From contig JAPPMB010000064.1 in NCBI GenBank assembly GCA_028819255.1, forward strand, positions 62,001 through 126,000: a stretch of DNA of 64,000 nt. The letters are read 5' to 3'. A program made the position numbers and the translations under genes. The notes below the pieces were generated by a model, which made no database searches, was not told the DNA's origin, and saw nothing but the letters and a program-made list of their open reading frames with translations. Numbering within the stretch: position 1 is the stretch's first letter; every line of letters starts with the position of its first letter. Positions 25,451 through 33,402 of the stretch are shown one piece after another. The stretch is from Bryobacterales bacterium (lineage in GTDB: Bacteria > Acidobacteriota > Terriglobia > Bryobacterales > UBA6623).

Positions 25451-26797
25451 ATGAATCCAGTACGCTCTTCGCGGCGCTTGTTTCTCGCCGCTTCCGCATC
25501 GGGTTCCACCTTGGCGGCGGCTCCCGCCGCATCCCGGGTTCTGGGAGCCAACGATCGCATCAATGTCGGAATGATTGGCGTCGGATCGAAGGGCAGGGGA
25601 CACCTTCGCCTCCTGCTCCGCCGCAGCCAGGACGCGGGCGATGTCCGCATCGCCGCCATCAGCGACGTATACCGCAAGCGGCGCGAAGAAGCCCTCTCGC
25701 AGACCGGGCTTGGAGCCAGGGAGGGACACGTTGACTACCGGGAGCTTCTGGCCCGGCCCGACATCGATGCCGTCTGGATCGCGACTCCGGACCACTGGCA
25801 CGCCACGATGGCCCTTGATGCCGTCGAGGCGGGCAAGGATGTGTACCTCGAGAAGCCGATGACCTACACCATTGACGAAGCGCGGCGGCTGGCCGCGGCC
25901 GTGGAGAGCACCGGACGCGTCCTGCAGGTCGGCAGCCAGCATGTTTCCGACAGGCGCTTTCACATGGCCAGGGAGGTCATCGGCAAGGGCTGGATCGGTC
26001 CGGTGGTCTGGGCACAGAACACCTACTGCCGCAATTCGCTGTATGGGGAATGGAACTACGCCATCGACCCTGAAGGTTCGCCGGAGAGCATCGACTGGGA
26101 CCGGTTCCTGGGCACCGCGCCGGCGCGGCCATTCAGCGCCGAGAGATTCTTCCGCTGGCGCAAGTACTGGGACTATTCCGGTGGCATCGCCACGGACCTC
26201 TTCTACCATCGGCTCGCACCTCTCATGCTGATGATGGGCACGGAGTTTCCCCGGAGGGTCAGCGGCCACGGTGGCATCTACGTGCATCGGGAGCGCGAGG
26301 TTCCCGACACCTACGCGACCGTGATCGAGTTCGGCAGCCACTTCGTGAGCATGTCGGCTTCAATGGCGTCGTCGGCGGGCAACAGCGGCATGCCGCCGAT
26401 GGTCTATGGGCATGAGGGTGCCATCTCGTTTCTTCCCGGCGCGATCGAGGTCAGGCCCGAGTTCCAGTTCGCCTCGAAGTTTCGGCATGCGACGGGCCAG
26501 GACTCGCTGGTCATCGAGGTGGACCGGCAGAACGTAAGCGCCGACCACGTCGGGAACTTCCTCGATTGCATGCGCAGCAGGGACGAGCCGGTCTTCGACG
26601 CGCACTTCGGCTATCAGGTCATGACCGGAATCCGCCTCGGCGTGGATTCCTACCGAACCGGGCGGATGATTGCCTACGACCCGCACGGACAGCGTGTTGT
26701 GCCTGCCCCGCAACCGAGGCCGGAGTACGAGGGAACCGGCAAGAACTTCGACGAGCCGCCGCGCCGCCCGCCAAGACGTCCTAGGGCGAACGGCTGA
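25451..26797 (+). CDS. Tat-exported Gfo/Idh/MocA oxidoreductase
   Basis: The 448-residue protein begins with a Tat-type signal (SSRRLFLAASASGSTLAAAPAASRVLGAND). An NAD(P)-binding Rossmann motif follows (VGMIGVGSKGRGH), then DAVWIATPDHWHA and the EKP motif (VYLEKPMTYT) typical of Gfo/Idh/MocA dehydrogenases. The C-terminal half is the substrate-binding alpha/beta domain. Exported members of this group in Acidobacteria and Planctomycetes are thought to oxidise sugars or sugar derivatives, carrying a tightly bound cofactor out of the cell. ATG 25451 is 6 nt after GGGAGG. It opens a rightward catabolic group with a sulfatase and DUF1080 protein. Confidence 0.88.
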   Translation: MNPVRSSRRLFLAASASGSTLAAAPAASRVLGANDRINVGMIGVGSKGRGHLRLLLRRSQDAGDVRIAAISDVYRKRREEALSQTGLGAREGHVDYRELLARPDIDAVWIATPDHWHATMALDAVEAGKDVYLEKPMTYTIDEARRLAAAVESTGRVLQVGSQHVSDRRFHMAREVIGKGWIGPVVWAQNTYCRNSLYGEWNYAIDPEGSPESIDWDRFLGTAPARPFSAERFFRWRKYWDYSGGIATDLFYHRLAPLMLMMGTEFPRRVSGHGGIYVHREREVPDTYATVIEFGSHFVSMSASMASSAGNSGMPPMVYGHEGAISFLPGAIEVRPEFQFASKFRHATGQDSLVIEVDRQNVSADHVGNFLDCMRSRDEPVFDAHFGYQVMTGIRLGVDSYRTGRMIAYDPHGQRVVPAPQPRPEYEGTGKNFDEPPRRPPRRPRANG

Positions 26798-27100
26798 GAG
26801 CGGTCGATGATCGGCCTCACAGGATCGGAGTGACAGTCCGCCGGCTCGTGACGGCCGCCGGAGCCATGCGCGGAGCGGGCGGCGCCCGTTGCTGCATTCG
26901 TGCCAGGGCCCGGCAAAGCAAGCACGCCGACATTGGACCTTCCGGGGCGCGGCGCCCGGTAAACGGTCGGGACTGCGCTCCGGCGCATCGCTGGGTTCTC
27001 GGGTCTGCCTCCGCCCGTCCGCCCGCCGCACCTACCATCTCCCGGAGTGCGTTCGTCCCGGCCCGCAGAGTGGGCCGCGGAAGTCTGATACCGTCTTTTC
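26798..27100. other. Intergenic stretch, no gene seen
   Basis: This GC-rich spacer between the Gfo/Idh gene and the sulfatase gene holds only short antisense-type frames without starts or motifs. Its last bases contain the -10-like hexamer of the sulfatase gene. Confidence 0.45.
27087..27092 (+). promoter_or_regulatory. Candidate -10 element, leaderless start
   Basis: GATACC lies 8 nt before the sulfatase ATG at 27101, with a pyrimidine-rich spacer (GTCTTTTC) and no Shine-Dalgarno. The last base departs from the -10 consensus. Confidence 0.3.
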
Positions 27101-28543
27101 ATGGCTCTCCGTTGGATCGCAGCACTGCTGTGCCTGCTCTGGGCTAGCGCCTCCGCCCAGGACAGGCTCAATGTCCTCTTCATCGCGACCGATGACATGA
27201 ACAACGACCTGGGGACGTACGGCCATCCGATCGTCAAGACACCCAACTTCGACCGACTGGCCCGGATGGGCATTCGCTTCGACAACGCCTACTGCAACTA
27301 TCCGGTCTGCAACCCCAGCAGGGCTTCCCTAATGACCGGTCTCTATCCGGACCAGACGAGGGTGCGGAACAACGCCGTCTTCTTCCGGAACACCATCCCG
27401 AGCGTGAAGACCCTCCCTCAGATGTTTCGCGACAACGGCTATTTCGTCGCGAGGGTGGGGAAGATCTACCACTACGGCGTCCCCACCCAGATCGGTGAGG
27501 ACGGCCTCGACGATCCGGCGTCCTGGGAGGAGACGGTCAACCCGAGAGGCCGCGACAAGTGGGAAGAGGACCAGATCCACTCCATCGATCCGGTGACCGG
27601 AAACCTGGGAGGGACTCTGAGCTGGATGGCCCAGGATGGCACCGACGAGGAGCAGACCGACGGGATCGGCGTCACAGCCGCCATCGAGCTGCTGGAAGAA
27701 TCGCGGGACAGGCCCTTCTTCGTCGCGATGGGCTTCTACAGGCCCCACACACCCTACGTGGCGCCGAAGAAGTACTTCTTCCAGTACCCGCTGCACATGA
27801 TCCGTCTGCCCGTCGAACCTCTGGACGACCTCGTGGACATCCCGCCAGCGGCGTGGGTCGACCGGCCTTTCCAGTTGAATCTGCCCAAGCGCCAGCAGCG
27901 CGAGGCGATTCAAGCCTACTACGCCTCAATCAGCTTCGTGGACACGCAGCTTGGCCGCCTGCTCGATGCGCTGGAGCGGCTTGAGCTGGTTGACAACACG
28001 GTTGTCGTGTTCTGGTCGGACCACGGTTATCACATGGGCGAGCACAAGCTCTGGCAGAAGACGACCCTGTTCGAGAACTCCGCTCGCGTGCCGTTCCTGA
28101 TCGCGTCGCCTAGGCACCGCAGGACGGCCGGGCTGAGCACCGGATCCCTGGCGGAGCTCGTGGACGTATATCCGACGCTGGCGGATCTCTGCGGCCTCGA
28201 TCCTCCCGGACATCTCGCCGGCCGGAGCCTTGTGCCGGTTCTGACCGACCCACTCGATTCCGTCCGTGATTCGGCGCTCACAACCTTTGACACCCATGAC
28301 CGGGTGAACCCCAGGCGTCCGCTGAGGCCCCGTGCGGTGGGCTACACGGTGCGGACCGACCGCTGGCGCTACACGGAGTGGGGGGCCGACGGCGGGCAGG
28401 GAGTCGAGCTGTACGACCACTGGAACGATCCCAGGGAATTCGTGAACCTTGCACTGGCTCCCCGGCACAGGGAGACGGTCCAGACGCTGAAGCGGCTGCT
28501 CAGGAAGCGCGTGGCTGAGGCGACTGCCGAGCCGAAGCTCTGA
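27101..28543 (+). CDS. Secreted type I sulfatase (iduronate-2-sulfatase-like)
   Basis: The 480-residue protein has a signal peptide (1-19, ending ASASAQ) and the alkaline-phosphatase-like sulfatase fold. D31 and D32 begin the calcium site. C70-N-P-S-R74 is the sulfatase signature whose Cys must be converted to formylglycine. FVAMGFYRPHTPYVAPKKYF and the SDHGYHMGEHKLWQKTTLFE block match the iduronate-2-sulfatase-like group. It would remove sulfate esters from extracellular or periplasmic glycans. No formylglycine-generating enzyme gene lies in the window. The gene sits between a sugar oxidoreductase and a DUF1080 gene, consistent with sulfated-sugar use. Confidence 0.92.
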   Translation: MALRWIAALLCLLWASASAQDRLNVLFIATDDMNNDLGTYGHPIVKTPNFDRLARMGIRFDNAYCNYPVCNPSRASLMTGLYPDQTRVRNNAVFFRNTIPSVKTLPQMFRDNGYFVARVGKIYHYGVPTQIGEDGLDDPASWEETVNPRGRDKWEEDQIHSIDPVTGNLGGTLSWMAQDGTDEEQTDGIGVTAAIELLEESRDRPFFVAMGFYRPHTPYVAPKKYFFQYPLHMIRLPVEPLDDLVDIPPAAWVDRPFQLNLPKRQQREAIQAYYASISFVDTQLGRLLDALERLELVDNTVVVFWSDHGYHMGEHKLWQKTTLFENSARVPFLIASPRHRRTAGLSTGSLAELVDVYPTLADLCGLDPPGHLAGRSLVPVLTDPLDSVRDSALTTFDTHDRVNPRRPLRPRAVGYTVRTDRWRYTEWGADGGQGVELYDHWNDPREFVNLALAPRHRETVQTLKRLLRKRVAEATAEPKL

Positions 28544-28580
28544 TCTCGCCGGGCCCCGCACCCGGGGCTGCGCTCTGTGG

Positions 28581-28586
28581 TATACC
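28581..28586 (+). promoter_or_regulatory. Candidate -10 element for the DUF1080 operon
   Basis: TATACC preceded by TGTGG lies 38 nt before the ATG at 28625, in the 81-nt gap after the sulfatase gene. No good -35 is seen. This promoter would yield a short leader with the ribosome site AAAGGGA. Confidence 0.35.
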
Positions 28587-28624
28587 TTGGCGGAACGTAG
28601 CGGGCGCGGCCCGAAAGGGAACTT

Positions 28625-29263
28625 ATGCCAGTCAAGACTCCATCCGTCCATCGCAGGCGCTTTCTCGCTGCGATGGCAGCTCCAGCCCTAGCTCCCCTCG
28701 CGTCGGGCACCGAAGAGGGCTTCGTGTCTCTCTTCAACGGCACCGACCTCGCCGGATGGGAAGGGGACCCGTTCCTCTGGAAAGTCGAGGACGGAATGCT
28801 GATTGGTCGGTCGCCGGGCATCCCCTACAACGACTTCCTGACGACGGACAGGGAGTTTTCGGACTTTGTCCTCCGGTTCGAGATCCATCTCCTCAACGAT
28901 GTGGGCAACAGCGGCGTGCAGATCCGCAGCCGGCGCGTTGCGGGATCCATGGAGATGATCGGCTACCAGGCGGACATCGGACCGACCTGGTGGGGAAGTC
29001 TGTACGACGAGAGCCGTCGCAGGATCACGCTCGCCGAGCCAGCCGAGGCGACGCTTCGCAGGGCCCTCAAGCCCGACGCTTGGAACGAGTACGAGGTCAG
29101 CGCGATCGGCAAGCGCATCGTGCTCAAGCTCAATGGCACAGTGACGGTGGACTACACCGAAGAGGACGACTCGATCGAGCAGACAGGGCTCATCGGCCTG
29201 CAAGTTCACTCGGGGCCGCCGCTGGAATCGCGCTTTCGGAACATCCGGATCCAGGATCGCTGA
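28625..29263 (+). CDS. DUF1080 / 3-keto-disaccharide hydrolase family protein
   Basis: The 212-residue protein starts with a Tat-like leader (HRRRFLAAMAAPALAPLASG). It then has the DUF1080 beta-sandwich, recognisable from FVSLFNGTDLAGWEG, WKVEDGMLIG, FVLRFEIHLLNDVGNSGVQIRS, and the end IGLQVHSGPPLESRFRNIRIQD. Members of this family cleave 3-keto-glycosides made by sugar dehydrogenases; Gfo/Idh-type oxidoreductases encoded nearby could supply them. It probably acts in the periplasm. A clear ribosome site (AAAGGGA) precedes the ATG. It heads a short operon with the glycerophosphodiesterase and a membrane protein. Confidence 0.88.
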   Translation: MPVKTPSVHRRRFLAAMAAPALAPLASGTEEGFVSLFNGTDLAGWEGDPFLWKVEDGMLIGRSPGIPYNDFLTTDREFSDFVLRFEIHLLNDVGNSGVQIRSRRVAGSMEMIGYQADIGPTWWGSLYDESRRRITLAEPAEATLRRALKPDAWNEYEVSAIGKRIVLKLNGTVTVDYTEEDDSIEQTGLIGLQVHSGPPLESRFRNIRIQDR

Positions 29264-29278
29264 GACCGCATTCCGCGC

Positions 29279-30109
29279 ATGGGACCTTTCGCAGTCTTCG
29301 GCAGGAGCGCCCGCAAGCTCTGCGCGGCGGCCATCGCCCTAGCTGCTTCTTTTCCTGCTTCCGCGACAGAGATCATTGCGCACCGCGGCGCCTCGCACGA
29401 TGCGCCTGAGAACACACTTCCCGCGGTCCTCCTAGGCTGGGAGCGGGGAGCCGACTCCGTCGAGGTCGACATCCACCATTCGAGGGATGGCCGGATCGTC
29501 GCGATTCACGACAAGGACACGAAGCGCGTCACGGGACACACAGGTCTGGTGGCTTCGATGTCGTTCTCGCAGCTTCGGGAGCTCGACGCGGGTTCATGGA
29601 AGGAGCCGCGCTGGGCGGGGACTCGGATTCCGTCCCTCGAAGAGGTGCTTGAGACCGTGCCTCCCGGCAAGTCGCTAGTCGTCGAGATCAAGTGTCCCGC
29701 TACGGTGCTTCCCGATCTGGAGCGGGTTCTCGCGGCTTCGCCCAACGGCGGCCGCTCGATCCTGATCGCCTTTGACTACGGAACGATCGCAGAGGCGAAG
29801 CGCCGCATGCCGCACCTGCCTGCCTACTGGCTGTACGGGTTCTCGGATCGCGAGGCGACCCGCTACCGTGTCCAGGAGCCCGGAGACCTACTCGACCGGG
29901 TTCGCGAAGCCGGGCTTGACGGTCTTGACGTTCGCCATGACGGGCCGTGGGTGGAACTTCTGGCTGAGTCTCTGAGAGCGACGGAACTGTCGCTGTACGT
30001 GTACACCGTCAACGATCCGAATCGTGCGCGGCAACTCCGCGATCTCGGGGTGGCCGGCATCACCACCGACAGGCCTGCATACCTGCGGAAGGCACTGAAC
30101 GGGAAATGA
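29279..30109 (+). CDS. Secreted glycerophosphodiester phosphodiesterase family protein
   Basis: The 276-residue TIM-barrel protein has an N-terminal signal peptide (about 1-30, ending FPASATE). GDPD motifs follow: IIAHRGASHDAPENT, VEVDIHHSRDGRIVAIHD, LVVEIK, and YTVNDPNRARQLRDLGVAGITTDRP. These enzymes hydrolyse glycerophosphodiesters from lipids or related phosphodiesters. It lies 15 nt after the DUF1080 gene and overlaps the next gene by ATGA, so the three are likely one operon. A role on sugar-linked phosphodiesters is possible but not shown. Confidence 0.9.
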   Translation: MGPFAVFGRSARKLCAAAIALAASFPASATEIIAHRGASHDAPENTLPAVLLGWERGADSVEVDIHHSRDGRIVAIHDKDTKRVTGHTGLVASMSFSQLRELDAGSWKEPRWAGTRIPSLEEVLETVPPGKSLVVEIKCPATVLPDLERVLAASPNGGRSILIAFDYGTIAEAKRRMPHLPAYWLYGFSDREATRYRVQEPGDLLDRVREAGLDGLDVRHDGPWVELLAESLRATELSLYVYTVNDPNRARQLRDLGVAGITTDRPAYLRKALNGK

Positions 30110-30504
30110 CGACAGCGGCGCCCCCCTCCAGTGCGCGCAGGCCAGAATTGCTCCGGTCGCTGATCCCGAAGTTCGCGTGCCTGGCCGTGGCGCTCGGCGT
30201 CACGTACGTGTTCTTCATCCAGTATTGCGACCTGATTTTCTCCTGCGGCTGTCAGGCGTTGTGGGCGGGAGCGTCCTCAAGCTGCAACATCCATGCGCCC
30301 GCTCCTCCACACTGTCCGTGGTGCCTGCATCACGGATCCTATGGCTGGTGGTCGCTCTCCGGGATCTGCGCGGCTCAGGCCGGAATCGCGTTGTGGCCGG
30401 GAGCATTCGGCTTGGCTCGCGGGATCTCCGTATTCCTCGCCTTCCCGGTGCTGGGCGGCGTATTCGGCGTGGCGGCCGGCCTCGTGACCGGGTACTGGGG
30501 CTAG
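30106..30504 (+). CDS. Cys-rich small membrane protein, uncharacterised
   Basis: The 132-residue protein has three hydrophobic helices (about 20-42, 73-92 and 100-125). Between the first two sits a Cys/His-rich segment (CDLIFSCGCQALW, SCNIH, HCPWCLHHG) with seven cysteines, including a CPWC pair. I recognise no family. The extracytoplasmic or loop Cys cluster suggests metal binding or redox chemistry, but this is speculation. The ATG overlaps the GDPD stop as ATGA, so it is translationally coupled. The gene ends 24 nt before a convergent Gfo/Idh gene. Confidence 0.72.
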   Translation: MTTAAPPSSARRPELLRSLIPKFACLAVALGVTYVFFIQYCDLIFSCGCQALWAGASSSCNIHAPAPPHCPWCLHHGSYGWWSLSGICAAQAGIALWPGAFGLARGISVFLAFPVLGGVFGVAAGLVTGYWG

Positions 30505-30510
30505 ACACCC

Positions 30511-30524
30511 GCGCGAAGCCGCGC
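30511..30524. terminator. Small hairpin between convergent genes
   Basis: GCGCG and CGCGC pair around AAGC in the 24-nt gap between two convergent genes. No T-tract is present on either side, so bidirectional termination is only a possibility. Confidence 0.28.
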
Positions 30525-30528
30525 CCGG

Positions 30529-31836
30529 TCAGACGGCTGCTTGCACCTCGTACGGGATCCGATAGCGGCGTGTGAGCATGTCGTTCGCCGCCCCGTTGCC
30601 GACGAACGAGCCGTCGGCGTCCAGATGCAGCTGCTGTTGGCAGCGGTAACTGATGTTCGCGAGGTGGCATAGTTCGGCGGCCGCCGCGCCGATCTGGACG
30701 TCGGCGTTGAGCGAATGGTGGTTTCGTGACCGCACGGCGTCCACGAAGTTCGCCATGTGAGGTGTGGGATCCCAGACCCTCTCCTCGTGGTGCGGCTCGT
30801 CGTGCGTCTTTTCGCGTTCGTCTCCCATGAAGATCTGGAATCCGCGCGGGTCCAAGACCATGTAGCCCTCATTGCCGAAAAAGATGTTCCCCGTGTAGCT
30901 GCCGCCCTGTATGGGCGCCCCACCCTCGTTGGGACTCGAAAGGTTTCTCACGTCGAAGACAACCTCCGACCGCTCGAATTGGAAGTGTGCCTGCTGTGTG
31001 TTGGGCGTCTCCTGGTCGTCCTGCCAAACGAACTTGCCCCCGCTCGATGAAACAGTCCGGGGCTTGGCGTACTCTCCCAGTCCCCACCGGCAGAGGTCCA
31101 TCTCGTGCACGCCCTGATTCCCGATGTCGCCGTTGCCGGTGTCCCAGAACCAGTGCCAGTTGTAGGCGAACCGGTTCCTTGTGTAGGGGCGCATTGGCGC
31201 GGGTCCGAGGAAGAGATCCCAGTCGAGGCCTGGCGGCACTGGCGCGGGCGGTGTGTGCCCGATCGACTTCCTGCGGCGAAAGCAAAGGCCGCGGGCCATG
31301 TAGACCTCGCCGATGGCGCCTTCGCGCAGCATCTGCATTGCAAGGCGCTTGTGGCCGATCGAGCGGCTCTGCGAGCCGACCTGCACCATCCGCCCGTACT
31401 TGCGGGCCGCCTCGACCATCCGGTCTCCCTCGAACACGTTGTGACTGGCGGGCTTCTCCACGTACACGTCCTTGCCGGCCTGACAGGCCCAGATCGTCGT
31501 GAGAGCATGCCAGTGATTGGGTGTCGCCACGGAAACCGCCTGGATGTCCCGGTCCTCGAACAGCTTGCGCATGTCCGAAAACTCCTTCGGCGCGTGTCCC
31601 TGTGTCTGGCGGACGATGGCCGCGGCGCGCTCCCTCGCCTCCTGATTCACGTCGCAGACCGCCGCTAGGCGCGTATTCGGGACCTCCGCGAAATAGCGCA
31701 GGTGGCCGCGGCCCCGGCCCCCCACCCCGATCACGGCCAGATGCACCGTGTCATTGGCTCCCAACACAGGAAGGCTGCGGGTCGCGACCGCGGCGGCCGC
31801 TCCTGCGAGGAAGCGTCTGCGACTTGGATTCGCCAT
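30529..31836 (-). CDS. Tat-exported Gfo/Idh/MocA oxidoreductase
   Basis: The 435-residue protein has a textbook Tat leader (MANPSRRRFLAGAAAAVATRS). The Rossmann motif is VIGVGGRGRGH, followed by AVSVATPNHWHAL and the EKP motif in VYVEKPASHNVF. The C-terminal substrate domain contains WHWFWDTGNGDIGNQGVHEMDLCRWGL, typical of large exported members seen in Planctomycetes and Acidobacteria. It probably oxidises a sugar or cyclitol in the periplasm. The ATG lies 7 nt after a TAGTCT hexamer with no ribosome site. It is divergent from the M28 peptidase gene with only 54 nt between start codons. It is a separate paralogue of the 25451 gene. Confidence 0.88.
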   Translation of the reverse strand: MANPSRRRFLAGAAAAVATRSLPVLGANDTVHLAVIGVGGRGRGHLRYFAEVPNTRLAAVCDVNQEARERAAAIVRQTQGHAPKEFSDMRKLFEDRDIQAVSVATPNHWHALTTIWACQAGKDVYVEKPASHNVFEGDRMVEAARKYGRMVQVGSQSRSIGHKRLAMQMLREGAIGEVYMARGLCFRRRKSIGHTPPAPVPPGLDWDLFLGPAPMRPYTRNRFAYNWHWFWDTGNGDIGNQGVHEMDLCRWGLGEYAKPRTVSSSGGKFVWQDDQETPNTQQAHFQFERSEVVFDVRNLSSPNEGGAPIQGGSYTGNIFFGNEGYMVLDPRGFQIFMGDEREKTHDEPHHEERVWDPTPHMANFVDAVRSRNHHSLNADVQIGAAAAELCHLANISYRCQQQLHLDADGSFVGNGAANDMLTRRYRIPYEVQAAV

Positions 31837-31843
31837 GGCGTCC

Positions 31844-31849
31844 AGACTA
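31844..31849 (-). promoter_or_regulatory. Candidate -10 element, leaderless start
   Basis: On the minus strand TAGTCT lies 7 nt before the ATG at 31836, with no Shine-Dalgarno between. The 54-nt divergent spacer must also hold the promoter of the peptidase gene; TGATAC at 31875-31880 is the candidate there. Confidence 0.4.
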
Positions 31850-31890
31850 CTACAGCCGCTCGAGCGGCTTGCTGTGATACGTTCGGTTCC

Positions 31891-33357
31891 TTGCGGTTCG
31901 CTCGTCTCGTTCCCACCTTGCTTCTGGCAACCGGACTTGCCGATGGCGAGGCGGACCCCCCGGAATTCCTGCGGGTTTCGGAAGCCCTTGCCAACACGCG
32001 CGGAATCGAGGCCGACCTCCGTGCGCTCTGCGACGGGATCGGTTCGCGGATGGCAGGCACTCCCGGCATGCGCAGAGCCCTTGACTGGGCGGTCAGGGAG
32101 TTCGTCGAAGCGGGTCTGCCGAACGCGCGGCTCGAGGCCGTGCCCATGCCGCTGAGCTGGAGTGAGGGCCCGACACAAATTGAGGCGCTTGAGCCCGCGG
32201 CATTCCCGGTGCGGGCGGCCGCGTCCGCGCTCTCGCCGCCGTTTCGGCAGACCGAGGACGCGGAACTGGTGTATGGCGGAACCGGCCAGCCGGGATACAT
32301 CGCCCGCTCCCGCGAGCGGTTCCGCGGGAGGATCCTGCTTGTGCGGCTGGACCAGGCGGGGTCGTTCAACGAGCTGGCCGTCGAGCAGCGCGACGCGATG
32401 ATTGCCGTACGGGAAGCAGAGGACGCCGGCGCCCGGGCGGTGCTGCTGATTTCGACCCGGCCCAATCGGCTGCTGTACCGACACGTCAACACCGTCACCG
32501 GCACCCTCGACGGGATCCCGTCCGCCGTCGTTGCCCGCGAAGACGGTCTGCGCATGCTCCGCTTGCTGCAGGAGGGCTCAAAGGTGCGAGTCCGCGTCGA
32601 GATGCCGAACAGGATCGGACCGGCGTACGAGACTGCGAACGTGGTGGCGGACCTTCCCGGAGTGGACCTTCCTGACGAGGTCGTGCTCATGGGAGCTCAT
32701 CTCGATTCCTGGGACATGGGGACTGGCTGCCTCGACAACGCCGCAAACGCCGCCCTCGTGATGAACGTGGCCCGTGAGATCGTTGCTTCCGGACTGCGAC
32801 CGCGCCGGACGCTGCGGTTCGTGCTGTTCGGCGGAGAGGAACTGGGCCTGTTCGGGTCGAGGGCCTACGTATCGAGACACCGGGCCGACCTTGACGGACA
32901 TGTCGCCGTGATCGTCCACGACATGGGAAGCGGCCCGCTCCTGGGCTACTCCGTCGGCGGCCGGAAGGAGTTGATTGCGAAGCTCAGGCCGCTCATCGAT
33001 GCGGCCAGCCTGCCCGGCAAGCTCCGGCTATCGGACGACCCGTTTCTCCTGAGTGACAACTTCACGTTCATGCTGCAGGGAGTGCCGTCCCTCTTTGCTC
33101 TGCAGGACACCTCGGAGTTCTTCCTGACCTACCATTCCGAGGCGGACTCGTTCGACAAGGTGGGGATTGCCGACCTAACCGACACTGCGCGCATCGCTGC
33201 AGAGATGCTTCTCGGAATCTCGGAGTCGGAGTCCCGCTTCGCGGACCGCTGGTCCGAGTCGCAGGTCGCGGACTGGATGCGCGGCGCGGGTCTGGTCCGG
33301 CATCTTCGGTTCCTTGGCGTCTGGGATGCCTGGCGCCCGGCCCCCCGACCTGAGTGA
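31891..33357 (+). CDS. Secreted M28 family aminopeptidase/carboxypeptidase
   Basis: The 488-residue protein from the TTG at 31891 opens with a signal peptide (MRFARLVPTLLLATGLADG). A PA-like insert (about 120-245) precedes the M28 catalytic domain. The zinc ligands are in order H270 (GAHLDSW), D282 (CLDNAAN), E316/E317 (FGGEELGLFGS), D344 (HDMG) and H415 (LTYHSEAD). The layout resembles plasma glutamate carboxypeptidase. It would trim peptides outside the cytoplasm. The TTG start is chosen because upstream residues overlap the divergent gene and lack signal character; a TGATAC hexamer lies 10 nt before it. Confidence 0.88.
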   Translation: MRFARLVPTLLLATGLADGEADPPEFLRVSEALANTRGIEADLRALCDGIGSRMAGTPGMRRALDWAVREFVEAGLPNARLEAVPMPLSWSEGPTQIEALEPAAFPVRAAASALSPPFRQTEDAELVYGGTGQPGYIARSRERFRGRILLVRLDQAGSFNELAVEQRDAMIAVREAEDAGARAVLLISTRPNRLLYRHVNTVTGTLDGIPSAVVAREDGLRMLRLLQEGSKVRVRVEMPNRIGPAYETANVVADLPGVDLPDEVVLMGAHLDSWDMGTGCLDNAANAALVMNVAREIVASGLRPRRTLRFVLFGGEELGLFGSRAYVSRHRADLDGHVAVIVHDMGSGPLLGYSVGGRKELIAKLRPLIDAASLPGKLRLSDDPFLLSDNFTFMLQGVPSLFALQDTSEFFLTYHSEADSFDKVGIADLTDTARIAAEMLLGISESESRFADRWSESQVADWMRGAGLVRHLRFLGVWDAWRPAPRPE

Positions 33358-33389
33358 CGCGGTCCAGTGGGAATGGCCGGGCGGGCTGA

Positions 33390-33395
33390 TAGGTT
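33390..33395 (+). promoter_or_regulatory. Candidate -10 element, leaderless start
   Basis: TAGGTT lies 7 nt before the ATG at 33403 of the carboxyltransferase gene. No Shine-Dalgarno is placed at the normal distance. Confidence 0.35.
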
Positions 33396-33402
33396 AGGGT
33401 CT

